64,000 bases of DNA, taken from NCBI GenBank assembly GCA_933228895.1, contig OW121846.1, positions 109,199,054-109,263,053 of the forward strand, read 5' to 3'. This DNA comes from Platycnemis pennipes. Its lineage: Eukaryota > Arthropoda > Insecta > Odonata > Platycnemididae. Numbering within the stretch: position 1 is the first letter of the stretch; the number at the start of each line of letters is the position of its first letter. Under the pieces are notes generated by a model that was not told where the DNA came from, ran no database searches, and saw only the letters and a program-made list of their open reading frames with translations. Positions 8,346-21,490 of the stretch are shown here, in pieces. Both the position numbers and the translations under genes were made by a program.

Positions 8346-11300
8346 GTTTATTTTTATCAGGGAATGAATCACTTTCACAAGGAAAAGTCTCCAGTGAAAA
8401 ATTAGTGATGGTTTCGAGAGTACACGAGAAGCGATTAATATCAATCTTAGTTATTTAGGTAGCATCTGCTGATTTCACAATCAGAATATTGCAAAACGCC
8501 AAAAAAGAACTATTTTAATGCTTGATTACGTATTTCTTAGGACAAAATTTTTATTCCCGCCTGCCATTGTGTCAGATGCAGTTGAAGGTTGTTCAGTTCA
8601 AATTTGCGCTAGGTGTCTGTTTCATACGCTGTATCTTTTTGAATCCCTTAACCCTTCCTAATTTCTAACATACTTTAAAGGAGAAAGGTTTTCGAAGTAA
8701 AAACCAAATTTATATTGGTAATTGTTTATGTAAATGCTGTTTCTTATGTGGGACCCCGGAGGGCTAAGTAAGTATAATCATATGCTGTAAGTGATATAAA
8801 TGAAAGGTGGAAGATACAGAAACTTTGTTCCCCGAGTAAAAAATTCAAAGTATTTCGACTAAAATTTGATTTTTGTCACTTTTTTTCACGATCCGGACCA
8901 CTGTGCGTCGTTCTTTGATTACGAGTAAGTCTTCGAGGGATATGGGAGGGGAAGGGATGGTCTAGAAGAGTCAGAGTGCGAGAGGAAAGGTCGAAGACCC
9001 TCCCGAAAACAAAGGACGCCGCATCCCTGACCCCCCTCCCCATTCCATTCAGCACCCGAAGCGGTTCCAATCAGCCACCGGCACGTACCCCCCACGGTTA
9101 CCCCGGAGAAGGAGCGTCACAGACGTTCCATGACGCCATCCACCCACCCCCTCCACATCTTCCCCCTCTCCCCTTCACTCAGCAAGACAGATAAAGATAC
9201 GCCCGCAACTGGGACCTTCCCTCTCCCCAACCGGACCCTTTTCCCTCCCATGCACCGTAAACCAAAACTCCCCGGCCGTCAATATCCTTACCCCCACCAA
9301 CACAACCCGCTCAAATTTCCTAACTGCATCACCCACCCTCACTCACCCCGTCCACGCTCACAATATAAACGCGAATGACTTCATTTTTTGTGGTGGAATT
9401 ATTTCTTCACTTTCATTTTCGTCACTATTATCGTGACTGGTCCCTGCCACTGGTTCCTCCGACACAGGTTCTGGTGTTGCATCGTCATAAGGCTGAAGAT
9501 CGTCGTCAATTGTAATATATCAGTGGGGGTTGCAAGAGGTGATCCACCAGCTTGTTTTTGGTATGTTTGAAAATCGAGCGCCAAACCTCTTCTCTCCTCT
9601 GCGATTTCATCCACAGCCTCTTCCTGAAGAGAGTTAACATAACATATATTTACACAAAATTCGGGATGTTACATCGAACGTTACCCCTCAGCTACTGACT
9701 GCGACCCTCCACACATTGTCTCGTGTATTTAGTTTAGGTCCCTTCCGCATGATTCAGCGCTCCCAGAGCGATATACAGCCAGGTGCCGCCTCTGCAACAC
9801 GCACTACGCTAGGAGATTGCTTGCATTTTGCTAGCATGAAAACATATTACACACAATCATTCGAACAACTGCTCAGAGAATTCGTACTCTAGAAGCCATT
9901 CGCCTCCACTAACACTTCCCTTACGTTCACTGTAGTTAAAAACTTGCAACTCGGCAGACATAGTACCGTATATTCTCATGTACATACCTACCACACGCAC
10001 ATTTTTCCCCGTCATCAGCGTCAAAAAGTGAAGTGCGTATCATACACGCGGATGCGCGGCTTACACGGGGATTTTTATTTCTTCGTCGCCGAAGATACAA
10101 CATGGCAAAAAGCCTTCCCTTATACTTGTAGCAAGTTCGTGTCTTTACAAATGAATAACGAAACTGTCACATTACGCGAGGAAATACAAAACATCATTAC
10201 AGAGTGAGCACTTACCGAGAAGAGGAAAAAAGTGGATTACAATGAAACAAAAAATAAATTGAGTTAATTCCAGCCGAGATTATTTTGTCTTTCCATTACT
10301 TGGCCCACCAGATCAAATTACCAGACGTGCTTCACATACATACGCCTCCATTAGTAAATTCCGTGTGCATAGTGCGCGAGGCAGTTGCTTTATTCTATGG
10401 CCATCCAATCCATTGACCAACAGCAAAGTCATTGTTTCTTAATTAAATATTATATAAAATGAAGTGGTAAAATTTTACGTTCATTTAGTGTTCGTGAAAA
10501 ACGTAAGACCGTACGAATTCTTCAATCAATTTGCCGGGAAAGCATACGCTCTTATTTCATCTAAGACCGTACGAGTTGGGGAAGAGATCGGCAATCGTAC
10601 AGCGGGACGTAAATATGACATGCCAGTCTAGCGTACGACACGGAAGGAAGAAAAACGATAAACTTCTTTCAAGTAACAGCATTACAGAGCATTTAGAGTC
10701 AATGCTGCAAAATATCCTGGCACAGGGAAACAACTTTCAGTATGCATTCGAGACAGATGCCATTGTCGACGGAAATGTGCCAGATGAAATGCCTTATGGC
10801 AACTCTGCGATGACTGCAGCAATAGCATTGTAGCATTAACGAAAATTGGAAATTAGTATCCTTTCTCATTTTCTCTATATTCTTTGCATTAATTCTAAAT
10901 CATTGTTAATATCACCTTTTGCACGTTAATGCTTAATACGATCATGAATGTAGTTTTCCAGTTAACAAGCGACCATGACAGTGAACATCGGCGTTAAATG
11001 ATTATTTTCCAATTTTGATCTACTGTTATTAAGGTATTTACATAACAATAATGTAGAATAGTTCCATCGTGTTCCAAATATGCCATTATTTTTCCATTAA
11101 GAATATTTTTTCCGATTGTTTTCAAATTCTATTTTTCCCAAAAGTCAGTGCCCAAAAACAAGGCTGCGCGTATTGCACGGGGGCGCGAGGTAGGTACACG
11201 AGAATATACAGTAGTAGTAAAGCTATGACTCAGATTGTATTAAAATTTCTTTTTTCTCAAAACGCTCTCATTGAATTTCAAAATGCTATCATTTCTTAGG

Positions 11301-12458
11301 CGTCAAAATTACATATGGCGCTAAGAAAATGGTACCATTTTTTACTGTATCACCAAAATATTTCAAAATTTGTTTTTAAACATTAGTATCCCCATTGGTA
11401 GAATAGAAAACAATATTATCTAAATGAGGTTACAACCATGTGAAATTCAAATGAACGATTTCAGAGTTATTAATTTTTAAACTCGAGTCTATAAGAGTTT
11501 GGTACGGAGCGCCCCTTCGCGGAGAGCTGAGCTAGGAGTGCTCGCCTTAAAGGACGAGGTAGGATTCACGGAGAATTTGAACTGCCATAATTCCAGACGC
11601 ACGGTAGCGAGCATGGTATGTGCCGTCACACGTAAGCTTTAATTAAAAGAGAACCGTGGACATTATGAAAATGCTGGTAACATGTAAAACAAAAAATAGC
11701 CAGGATAAATAATGGCATTAACTACAATTTCCACATAACTAAAGGTCTAAATGATACGCGGAGTTGCATGCGGAAAATGGTGGGGAGACTGGCATATGTG
11801 GGAGATGAATGCACTACTAATTCACGCATTTCTTTTTTGATGCACCATAATCGGTAACACTGATTTGCTAGGTGTCTACGCTGAATAGTTTTGCTGAAGC
11901 AGTTTTTCGCCAGGGTTCGTAAAAACGAATTCCTTTTCTAGCTGGTAGTTCGTAATATACATAAATTCGTATTTCCGAATATTGCAATGTATTTACTATA
12001 GGCTTTTCGTTGGTACCGGCTGTTTTGCTTCGTATAATCGAAATTTCGTATTATCGAGATTTTACTGTATATAGTCCCAGAATGCGGAAGAAGACCAGAA
12101 ACTGGGCAAGCACACAGGCCATGACCTGGAGTTCTGCAGCCAGAGTCAGCAAAAGTTTCTGATGCTCCATTAGTAAAACTCCCTCCTCGCCTGCTATAAC
12201 CATACCATTTTCCCTACCCTCAAAAGCTATCTACTGGCTAATTCTATATTTACCCCACTCCTCCTTGACCTTACCGACAAAACCCCCTCTTGATGTCGAC
12301 AAACCCTCTGTTCAAGTCGACAAGCAGTAGATGTAGAGTGATGCAGCTTGAAGTCAGCTTCTGAGAATTCGTTTTTTAGGAAGGCATCATTGTGGATACT
12401 CGCTTTTACACCAAACTATTAGGATTCCTGAGGGGAATAATATTCAATCAGTTTTATT
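8346..12458. other. Intergenic sequence with transposon-end debris
   Basis: No convincing gene. 8990-9370 is C-rich and gives proline-rich open frames without similarity I recognise. A 100-codon open frame at 10531-10833 (plus) has no motif I can name. At 12024-12069 the strand ends in ttttactgtata preceded by cgaaatttcgtattatcg, which looks like one terminal repeat of a pogo/Tigger-type element (reverse complement starts tatacagtaaaatctcg). I did not find a clean partner. Confidence 0.4.
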
Positions 12459-12720
12459 TTAAAGGAAAGATATTGCAATTTTCCACACGTAAACAATTTT
12501 TACTCCAACTAGTTTCGGTGTACTACATCATTGTCAAGTGAAGCTTTCTGTTTACAAACAAGTGTATATATGAGCAGGTCGGGGAGGGGGGGGAGGGGCG
12601 AGGAGGGAGGTTGTGGGGGGGGGGGGGGGGTGGGAAAGGAAATGGAAAAGAAATGGAACAAGGAACGATCTGCTTGGAGCGTGGGTGAGAGGGCTGCCTG
12701 CTAACCCACTGCCACGCACC
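12459..12720. repeat. Left inverted arm of the Penelope-like element
   Basis: Pairs with about 13770-14000 in inverse orientation with scattered mismatches. It includes a run of G near 12610-12630 that corresponds to C-rich sequence in the other arm. Confidence 0.75.
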
Positions 12721-12828
12721 AAATAACACCAGAAGACTCCTTGCATCCCATTTCCCACCAATTATCCACTTTCCACTGGATGATACACAGACTGCTACAT
12801 ATTCCACTCACTCATCTTCATTACGAGA

Positions 12829-13324
12829 AAGAACTACAATCCATTAAAGGCATTGCCATGAACAATGGATACAGTGAAGGTTTAATTAATAAATTAGTAT
12901 AAAAAAACGGAAAACTTTAGCAATCCAGAGTTCCCTCCTTAACCCCCTTATCTTCTCCAACCACACAATTTGGTGCAGAATTCCATATATCGGCCATTTA
13001 ACAAAATTGCAAACTAACTCCCTAAGGAGAAATACAGTGCCCTTTTATACCCCAATGAATCTTTCTAAATTAATCAGCAGACCCAAAGATAAAGTGGACA
13101 TACTAGACAAATGTGGGGTTTACGCACTAGAATGTGATTCCTGCAAAGGAATATACATGGGCCAAACAGGCAGACACTTCCACATGGGAATCAACGAGCA
13201 TCGGCAAGTGCCTTGTGAAAGGATAGGACACATCCACCGTCGCCAAGCATCTTATGGACACAGGTCATCAGGGCAGTTTTGTTCCAAACATTTTACATGT
13301 GGAAAAGAAAGGGAAGAAACTTGA
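12829..13324 (+). pseudogene. Penelope-like polyprotein, C-terminal GIY-YIG endonuclease fragment
   Basis: Conceptual translation in shifting frames shows an IKGIAMNNGYSEGLI segment, then an IPYIGHLT segment, then an open frame at 13007-13324. In that frame NLSKLI and KDKVDIL precede GVYALECDSCKGIYMGQTGR and an EH at the end of the domain. This order is what I expect for the linker and GIY-YIG nuclease at the C-terminus of Penelope-like retroelements. A stop after INKLV (near 12900) and decay after the EHRQ region show it is dead. The intact protein would nick target DNA and prime reverse transcription. Confidence 0.8.
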
Positions 13325-13769
13325 TGCCTTGAAACAATTAGAAATAATTCAACATAAAATTAATAATATTCCACTCCTAAATAATAACACCTTTCCATCC
13401 CATTCCCCGTTACTGTCCATAGCACTTCGTTATTCCACTGCCACCCCTACTACCCCCTAGCCATCCACCATTTCCCCCTCCCTTTGCTAACCCCACACCA
13501 CTTCCTCCACCACTCCGAGCCGATGTTCTGGACGCCCCTAACCTGCCGCACCCCTCCTCCCCCCAACCTCCGGAGGACTCCTCAAGCATCGCCGAAGAGC
13601 AGCACCACGGGACATCGCCCACTGGTCTCCAATTGCCGAACCCTGCCGCAGGAGCCATTGAATCAACGAGGGATCCTGAGACAACAACAGCGACTGAAGG
13701 TGTTTTTCTCCTTCTGTTCCCTCTCCCATCGTTACCAACCATCACCAGGTTTTACAAATTTGAATAAAC

Positions 13770-14000
13770 TGACCTGCCCCTCTCACCCACGCTCGAACCA
13801 GATCACTCCTTATTCCGTTCCATTTCTCTCCATTTCCCGTCCCCCACCCAACCTCCCTCCACGCGCCCCCACCCCACCGACCTGCTCATATATACACTTG
13901 TTTGTAAACAGAAAGCTTCACTTGACAATGGAGTAGTACATCGAAACTAGTCGGAATAAAAATTGTTTACTAGTAGGAAAATTGCAATATCTTTCCTTTA
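13770..14000. repeat. Right inverted arm of the Penelope-like element
   Basis: Reverse complement of the left arm. It contains acttgacaatggagtagtac followed by atcgaaactagtcgg. The central part can form a short hairpin followed by gaaac, superficially like the core of Penelope-associated hammerhead ribozymes. Confidence 0.75.
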
Positions 14001-14965
14001 ATATGGAAAGTTTCCACCACATCACACCTGAATCTGGTTTGTTTATTCAATCAGTTGTTGGTTGGTACTTGGTCTGTCAATTCCTAAAATACATTCACTT
14101 GCATAGTAGGTTCTCATACTCTTGTACTATTTGTCCTCATTCCGTCTCACCCAAGCTTGGAAAGAATTTTGTCCTGGACAAGCATAACCAACAAATTAAT
14201 TCATTATTTCATTTGGGTTATGCTGCACTTGTGCAAGTCTGAAGCAATCTAGAGTTCCTACCATAAAATTTCTAATCACATTTGACTGATGTACTCTCTC
14301 GGGTAGTCGCCAAATGGAGATCCTAATGGGAGCTATTATCTGTGGAATATTTTACACAATATGGTATCATTATGTCTCGATAAGAGTGGAGTGGTTAAGA
14401 CTCCTTGGGATAATAATGTGGTGATTTCCCCTTGCCATCCACATTGTGAAACATTCACCTTCACTCAAAGGCTGATGCCCTCTCTTTCAAGTGATGGGGT
14501 GCATAATTGTAGGCAGCCTACCATCACCAAGTCAAAGCATGTTCAAAGACTTCTGTATCATTTGGAAAGCCTACCTGACTCAAGGAATGACCATTCCAAC
14601 CTTTAAATGCAGTCGTTCTTCGCCAAATACTGCTTATTCGACAATTAGGCTCATTTATCTTGCAGTTAACCTCTATATCTTGAGATTAATCCACCATCTG
14701 CAACCCAGTGGATACACTTGGGAGGCTTTAAGCTCAGATTAATTTATAAAATTTGCAAAATTTTGTTTTAGAAAAAGAAATCATTCACACAACCTCACGT
14801 GTACTCAAACTTTGAACTACATGCATGCATTTCCATTGTTACAACAGCAAAGAAGGTATGAAGAAATTAATCTATTGGCTCTGGCACAACAGCCATGGGC
14901 AGAGTATGAGCTAGTAAAAAACATCTCCAGTAATAAAATATTCTATACTTCCTTACAGAAGATTA
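14001..14965. other. Unannotated sequence
   Basis: Between the Penelope-like remnant and the right copy of the duplication. Several open frames of about 80 codons on the plus strand have no motifs. I see no repeat or terminal structure. Confidence 0.4.
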
Positions 14966-16292
14966 CTGTGTAAATTAATAAGTGCTACAGGATTACAATC
15001 TTAGTTACACAGTCAAGGTTGAAGTAGACGATGGCATCAAATTGAGCTCAATGTGGAAGAGGATCTTCCAAAAAATCGAGACACTGGGAAAGTTCCTGAA
15101 GAGTATAAACAACAGTGATGCCGTACTCAACCATGACGAGGGACTCTGTGCCATGAGTCATATGAACGAGGCAAAGTTTGGGGGTCCTATGACATCAGAG
15201 GCACCCCCCACCAACGGCAAGGGGAGGGGGAAATTTCAGTTATCTGAAAGTATACATACATCTCCATTTTCCATTTCCATCATTGTTCTGACGATGTGCC
15301 CTGAAATAGCCGTGAATGCTAGATCACTAACAAAGTGTCACACGCAGCTGAACACAAGAAACATTATTGACGAAAATGATTCTCAACCTCACAAATGTAC
15401 ATCAAATAGTGGCTAAAAACATGGAGACAAAGATATAATAATGACAAAAATTAACTATACCAATGGCAGCTTCTTTAAGGAACATATAAAACATTTTATT
15501 AACTTTCAATATATTATCATAATAGCAAAACAGTTCAGCCAACCCACAGCAAATCACAATTCATACCAGAAAAAGCAGACCAAATGTGACTTGACAGACA
15601 CTTCAAATTCCAGCAAAGCAGTCCTGAAGACAAAATATAAGTGATGTATTTGAAGAATATGACACAAAATCAGTTTGAAACCACATCATGAAATTTCAAC
15701 CCATGTATTAGTTGTATTACAAAGATATTCTTTATTAAATCATAGTAGAGGTCCTCAAGCAGACCAAGCTGATGACATTTTTTCTCCCTAACCCACAGAG
15801 ATTAGTCTTCCATGGCACAAAATCTGGCTAGTATGCAGTTACTGTAGATATACAAATAATTATGGCTATATTATCCAAAAATAAAAAGCCAAATGAGATG
15901 AATATTTTGCACCAATACAAACAATAAACCAATAAAATGAATAGGATGCATAAAATGCTGAACACCAGAAACCAAAAGAAAATACTAACACTGCAACACA
16001 GTCTCCCCCATACTGAAAATCCAAAATTAAAAGACACATACACCAATTTCAACAACTTCAGGGAGCTTAGGGACAACCCAGCAATAATTACCATAAATGA
16101 CCATGACTGCTAAAATAATTTACACTTTCTGTAATGAACAATGAATATGCTCAATACTAATGGTGTACCTTCTTATTGTAAAATCCATTTTGTAAGTAGT
16201 GCTTTCAGCACTTAGTCTAGTGATACATAAATGGCTACATGTTGATGTCCCACTTTGGCTGTTTTAGAGCAAATACATATAAAAATGTCCAT
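14966..16292. repeat. Right copy of the perfect 1.33-kb duplication
   Basis: Same sequence as 1-1327 at offset 14965. The left neighbour here is ttacagaagatta, which is cut off at the window edge in the other copy. After 16292 the sequence continues cacattaaaa, unlike the acttacaag that follows 1327. It lies in the 3' flank of MTMR14 (minus strand) and carries a minus-strand AATAAA near 15728-15734. Confidence 0.9.
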
Positions 16293-19200
16293 CACATTAA
16301 AAAAATAATTGAATAATATGCATCTACATGAATAACTAACTTCATAAACCTTAAGACAGATTTTGGCAGTGGAATAAATAAATAACTAAAGTGAGTATCT
16401 ATCAGGAGGAGTGACGGCAGCACAGGTTGAATGGCTTCATAGGTAATAAGCCACTTCATAAAATAGTCAATGTGCTAGCATTTCTGAAGTACCAATATTA
16501 CGAGCATGCCAAAAATGCAGCAATTCACAAGGAGCATTTGATTTCATTTTTGATAAATGAAAAATTAAAACATGGATAAGAGATGAACACTTGTGTAAGA
16601 CTATCACAAGTCATTTTCTCCACAGGCTTTCACATCATGAAAACATAAACCTCTTCACCATAAAAAAATTCCAAAAATTATAATCACTAAGACCTAAAAT
16701 ATTAAAATTTTGTGCCCTAGGCTAACAGCGACTGCATTTCTCCAATGGCCAAAAGTGGCAGCCAAGAATCAATACGTATTATATGCCAGTCAACAGCTCA
16801 AGAAGTCAAGATACTCCCTTCAAACATCACAGCCTTATTTCTTTGGCATTCCATTTCTAACTAATTCTAAAAGGGGTGACTGAGAGACCCCTTGACATAC
16901 AATATTATTGGGTTCCAAATTCATCTGCATTGATAAAATTTAATGCAATTCATTTTTGATACATTCTTCCTTGAGCTAAACCACAAATCTGAATCATGAA
17001 CCTAATTCCCATATTGAGAATAGGGAGTAGTAAATTTCATTCCAGAAGTTGTTCAGGAGAACCATAGATGCATAATGTGAAAGTAAACAGGTAAAAACAA
17101 AAATGAGGTAGTTAATACTTATGATTAAAATTTCACTTCCGATTTATCTCATATTACCCTATTGCACAAAAACCATGAAAAAATATTGTATAGTATAATT
17201 ATTTCCTGAAAGAGTAAATATACTAACTTGGAGATTCATTACGAATCATATGGCAACATTATTATGAAAACTTCAAATTTACCTATTTCCTAAAAACCAA
17301 ATAGAACTGACAATAACACTGAAAACCACTAGGGTTGAGAGCTAGGCTTACACACTGATCATGAGTTAAATGTGGAGCAGAATTTGGGAAAGGGCAGCTA
17401 AAAGACTTCACAAAACAGATGCCTAAAACAAATCTTAGACAAATCCATGTAAGTTTTCCTTTGAAAATTAATCATCACTTGCCATAAATACATCTATTTC
17501 CTTCATAAGCTGCATTGTGACTCAAATAACAGAATATCACCACATGACAGCTTATGATGCACAACCCCAATTTGTTCTATCAAAAAGGCTAATGACATTT
17601 CAGACCTGGATATAAGACAATAAAATATATCTTTACATATGAGAGTTAAATGTAAGAAACTACATGCATTACCTGCCTCACACCTTAAGCCATGACCAAG
17701 ATATACCAAGTATGCATAAAATATATGGCTTTTCTAACTCAAATACATAGTAACTACACCAATGCCATCATAAGGTAATTTGAATTGAAAGCCAGTTCAG
17801 TTCAAGACGTTCTGAACATCCTTCATTGAAATGACACAAAACAAAAAAAACTTCAGCATTTTACAAATGTAACCTAGAAGACTTAAGTTGTTTCTTCTCC
17901 TTTGTGTCCCCCCAAAAATATAAAAGAGCTTTCCCTTATGAAAAATATTAACTATCCTTAATTTTTATAGTGGCAAATACCTACCCAAGGTTCCAAACAT
18001 ACAAGACAAGGAAGAAAAATGATTAAGGCACCCTCTCTGGAACATTCTAATTTCACTGTTTTGTATATCACCTTACAAAACATTGTTCCTATATCAGCAG
18101 ATTAACGGAAAAAATTATTGGAAAATTTGCCCATTACCTGTTATCTGACTACCTCACTTACTACCATGGTAAATGAAAATGCAAAGCCATATTGGAACAT
18201 TAATTCAATGGTGATGGAGGCAGCATACCATGTAGGAAAACAAGGGATTCTTGGATAATGCTCTTAATACTGCACTGAGTTAAGAATAAATCATGAAAAT
18301 TTCGGTACATGAAAGTCACATCCAATTTCCCAAAGCACAATTACTCCAGTAGGCAAAAAATGGAAACTGAGGCTTCCATTCCTATTAGTTACATGTGAAT
18401 GGGTGTCACCTGGATTGGTTACTTTATGGGACAATTCAATTCCACAACGTAAGCTACCTGTTGATGTGAGTTGTAAAAATGTCCATTAGGCAGTGTTTCG
18501 GTTTTTCACTTTTTATAAAAGCACAAATGACAAGTTTTTCCATAGTTGCTAGTTGTTAGAACTCAAACAATAAAGACTGACTAAGCTACACAATACTAAC
18601 TGGCAAGCAAATCATTGTCCAACCTTACAGCTAGGTAAGTCTCAGCCAATCTATGCAAATTGTCATCTAAAAAAAAGTTACATTTTTCAATTGCCTTAGC
18701 TGATAATTGATGCATTCACAGACAGTTAAATTGAGTAGCCTTCAAAAAAAAAATACTCAGCACTGACCAAAGGACCAGCTACACACTTTCAAAAGGTCAT
18801 CATCTGCAATTGCACTATGGTAACCCTAACCATTCATATTCTTAAACTTTCACTGCCTATAATCATTATCACTTACAGGCAATGTGATACCCAATGCCTG
18901 ATGACCAGCAACTGTAATGAGACCTGACTGGTGCCTGGGCAGTATGCTCCTCCAGTATTTCCTAATCTTACCAGAAATTTTTGAAAACATTATGCAACTG
19001 GTGAAAATTTTATAATTACTATTCTCAAAGTAAGTTAAAAATTCTATCTAACTTGGTGCCTGGGCAGTATGCTCCTCCAGTATTTCCTAATCTTACCAGA
19101 AAGTTTTGAAAACATTATGCAACTGGTGAAAATTTTATAATTACTATTCTCAAAGTAAGTAAGTTAAAAATTCTATTCAAAAGCTGGAGTATTACTGACC

Positions 19201-20335
19201 CTTGAGAATTTATTAATTTCAAATGATAGGGATTGGCTATCTAAGTGATGCCAACAATTTCAAATTACCACTGGTAATTAGGCACAGTCATCACACTCCC
19301 CTGCAGCAACTAGCTTGAGAAAGGTACCCCAGTAATTGCACAAATCTGTGCCAAAATATATGCCATAATCACAAAAGGAACACTTCCTCACCAAAGAAGA
19401 ACAGGCTGCAATCAGAAAGTCATGAAAAGCTCAAAGATACCTTATGTTCTCTAAATAGCACAGCCTAATTGATGGAAGTAAGTGTAGGCACATAGTGGAT
19501 TATGCACTGTTAAACCCTGCACTTACCATTTTAGTCAATTCAGGTTTTATTCCTTCACAGCCAAAAATATTTAGAGCATTATGTTCCTATTCAACTGAAG
19601 ATTGAAAATAATGTCATCTATGGATGTCTTAGATTACTTAGAACAGTTAACTTAAAGTTAGTATAGAATTAAAAAATAGACAAAACACATAAATTAAGCA
19701 ATTATTGTTAGTGGCACAATGAAGAATACACAAACAAGCAGCAGGACATGACACAAAGAGAAATGTAATAAAAATGATTTTAATGAAAAACATTTGGCAG
19801 CCTTATTGAAAATCTATATCATACCTATACTCCCATTTGAAACTGTATGGCCTTAAAATAATAATCATACCATTAAAATGCAATGAATTTGGAACCCGTA
19901 ATAAATCACACATACTTTCTTTAAAAACCACACTGAATTTTACGAATTCATAATTCACTCACATAACTTAAATTAGTTTTACAAACACTGACTAGTGTGC
20001 CCCAAAAATTAACATACTGAAAATAGCACACCGAGTGCAGGATTAACTTATACAAATAGGCATTCAATGGTCCTGAGGGTTTAAATAGAGGAATATGGTA
20101 ATCCTCCAAGTTGATAAATGACAAGAGTCAAAGGAATATCAACATTATGGACAAAATTATCCCGTGACAACTTATAAGAACATCATGCAACTCACACTAA
20201 CAATCTCCTTTGGCAACTATTTACCCTTCACTCACTCCAAAAGCCAAGTCACCTTCATCAACTTGTTTTAGTGCAGGATGACGTTTGTAGAACAAATAAC
20301 ATCACTCTTGACTTCTGATAGCTTCAGGTTTCATT
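16293..20335 (-). other. 3' flank / possible long 3' UTR of MTMR14
   Basis: About 4 kb of AT-rich sequence directly downstream of the MTMR14 stop codon on the minus strand. I see no ORF with coding character and no transposon apart from the 125-bp tandem duplication at 18931. Part of it is presumably the MTMR14 3' UTR. No poly(A) site can be chosen from sequence alone. Confidence 0.35.
18931..19180. repeat. 125-bp tandem duplication
   Basis: A unit beginning gtgcctgggcagtatgctcc and ending near taagttaaaaattctat occurs at 18931 and again at 19056. The copies differ by one substitution (aaatttt/aaagttt) and an extra taag. Confidence 0.95.
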
Positions 20336-20495
20336 TCACACAGATGTCCTTTGTGTGGAGCGAATTCCAACTTTCTCAGCAAAATTGCCAAGCAAACTAC
20401 CAAGCCCTGAATCTTGTTGTCCATTCTTGAATTTTATTGTTGAGCAATAAGAGTTATAGAACAGAGTTCTGACAGCTTGCAATCGTTCTCGCCTC
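20336..20495 (-). CDS. MTMR14: MTMR14 terminal coding exon
   Basis: An acceptor with a good pyrimidine tract (tttatttgtgctctag) opens the exon at 20495. The first base completes the codon left open by the exon at 47761-47973 (AG|G, Arg). The frame then reads 52 residues to TGA at 20338-20336: an RRERLQAVRTLFYNSY stretch, a conserved SGLGSLLGNFAEKVGIRS block, and the end. This matches the C-terminal tail I know from MTMR14 proteins, where a basic helix precedes an SG-x-x-G-x-LL-x-x-FA-x-x-VG-x-RS motif. That tail follows the low-complexity Ser-rich linker and is outside the phosphatase domain. The phase match and C-terminal similarity make this the true last exon, even though the intron before it is about 27 kb. 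Confidence 0.88.
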
Positions 20496-20738
20496 CTAGA
20501 GCACAAATAAAAAACAGAAATTTAACATGCTGAGAATTATTCTCACAGAAGGCCACTGAATGCATTTTCATTACGTTTAACTATATTTAAATCAAAATTC
20601 TGAAGCTCAAATACATCCCAAATAGCAAAAAAGAGACAATTTTTCTATTAACACAACTTTTGCAAATTGAGTCCAAATAAAAATGCAATTTTTTACAAAA
20701 TATTTATGCATTTTTATTTGATCCATCAGTATGTTCAA
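20496..20738. other. Start of the last MTMR14 intron (3' side)
   Basis: Acceptor region and AT-rich intron sequence. Nothing else recognised. Confidence 0.5.
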
Positions 20739-21467
20739 CCTTCTTAGTGCCACGGACCGATATATTGGCTCAAGGAGCAAATTAATATTTGAACTATTTT
20801 TGTTGTTATACAGTTGCAATACAAAAACCCTTATTTACGCTTTTCTAGGGACCGCTAGAAAAAAGTGTAAAATGGGGGAAAATGCAAATAGTGGGAAAAG
20901 GAATATTTTTAGTTTCACATGCGTACTTTATCAATATAAATAAATATATAAATAAGAAACACTGATGAACTGAATTAAAGCAACATTCTTAATTATTTCT
21001 TAAAGTATAGAGTTGTCCTGATTTATTTTTGTACAATATATTTCTACCAATCTTTCAACAGGCCCAACCAACCATTGGAGGTTGTCAAATCCATAACTCC
21101 CAAACTTATACATTATGCAATGGCTTTTCTGTCATGGTGAAGGCTTTCACGGCGATATTAGACGATCTAGAACTTAAAAACCACTTTTTAAGTTGGTATT
21201 CCTTCATACCATGATTTCTTGACATTTCCTCTTTTTTCGACAGGTGTCTGCACTGGCTTTCAGTTTCTAAATCACATCATGATTTTTCATAATTGCATCC
21301 ATTGTAGAGACTGGTAATCTTAGATGTTTCACTATATCAGTGCGAGTTGCATCATGAGAATCCACAATTTTTTATTATTAACTCACCCCACTCTGTGTGG
21401 CATGTTCGAATTTAATTATTGTATATTTCTCGCTAGTACCCCCGGAGAAAGGTCAGCACTAAGAGGG
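20739..21467. mobile_element. Candidate TTAA-type nonautonomous element
   Basis: The left end ccttcttagtgcc (flanked by tcaa at 20735-20738) and the reverse complement of the right end, ccctcttagtgctgacc (flanked by ttaa at 21468-21471), form imperfect terminal repeats about 730 bp apart. TTAA flanks suggest a piggyBac-mobilised MITE whose left target copy has one mutation. No coding sequence inside. Confidence 0.45.
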
Positions 21468-21490
21468 TTAAGGTAAGGATAGGATGGCTC

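Larger units (their letters stand above)
12459..14000 (+). mobile_element. Penelope-like element remnant between long inverted repeats
   Basis: A GIY-YIG endonuclease segment at 12829-13324 lies between two inverted arms (12459-12720 and about 13770-14000). The outer ends pair as aaaggaaagatattgcaat and its reverse complement. The arms continue inward through the aagcttcacttgacaatg region and a G-rich/C-rich tract to a segment resembling cctctcacccacgctcg. Penelope-like elements commonly have complex terminal repeats in direct or inverted orientation, so the arrangement fits. The reverse transcriptase is almost entirely missing, so this is a truncated or rearranged copy. Confidence 0.7.

Noticed and set aside
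8175..8458. Open frames over the minisatellite end
   Set aside because: They are translations of the 36/44-bp repeat units and not genes.
9000..9380. Proline-rich open frames on the plus strand
   Set aside because: They follow from C-rich sequence composition. No domains, splice sites or start context support them.
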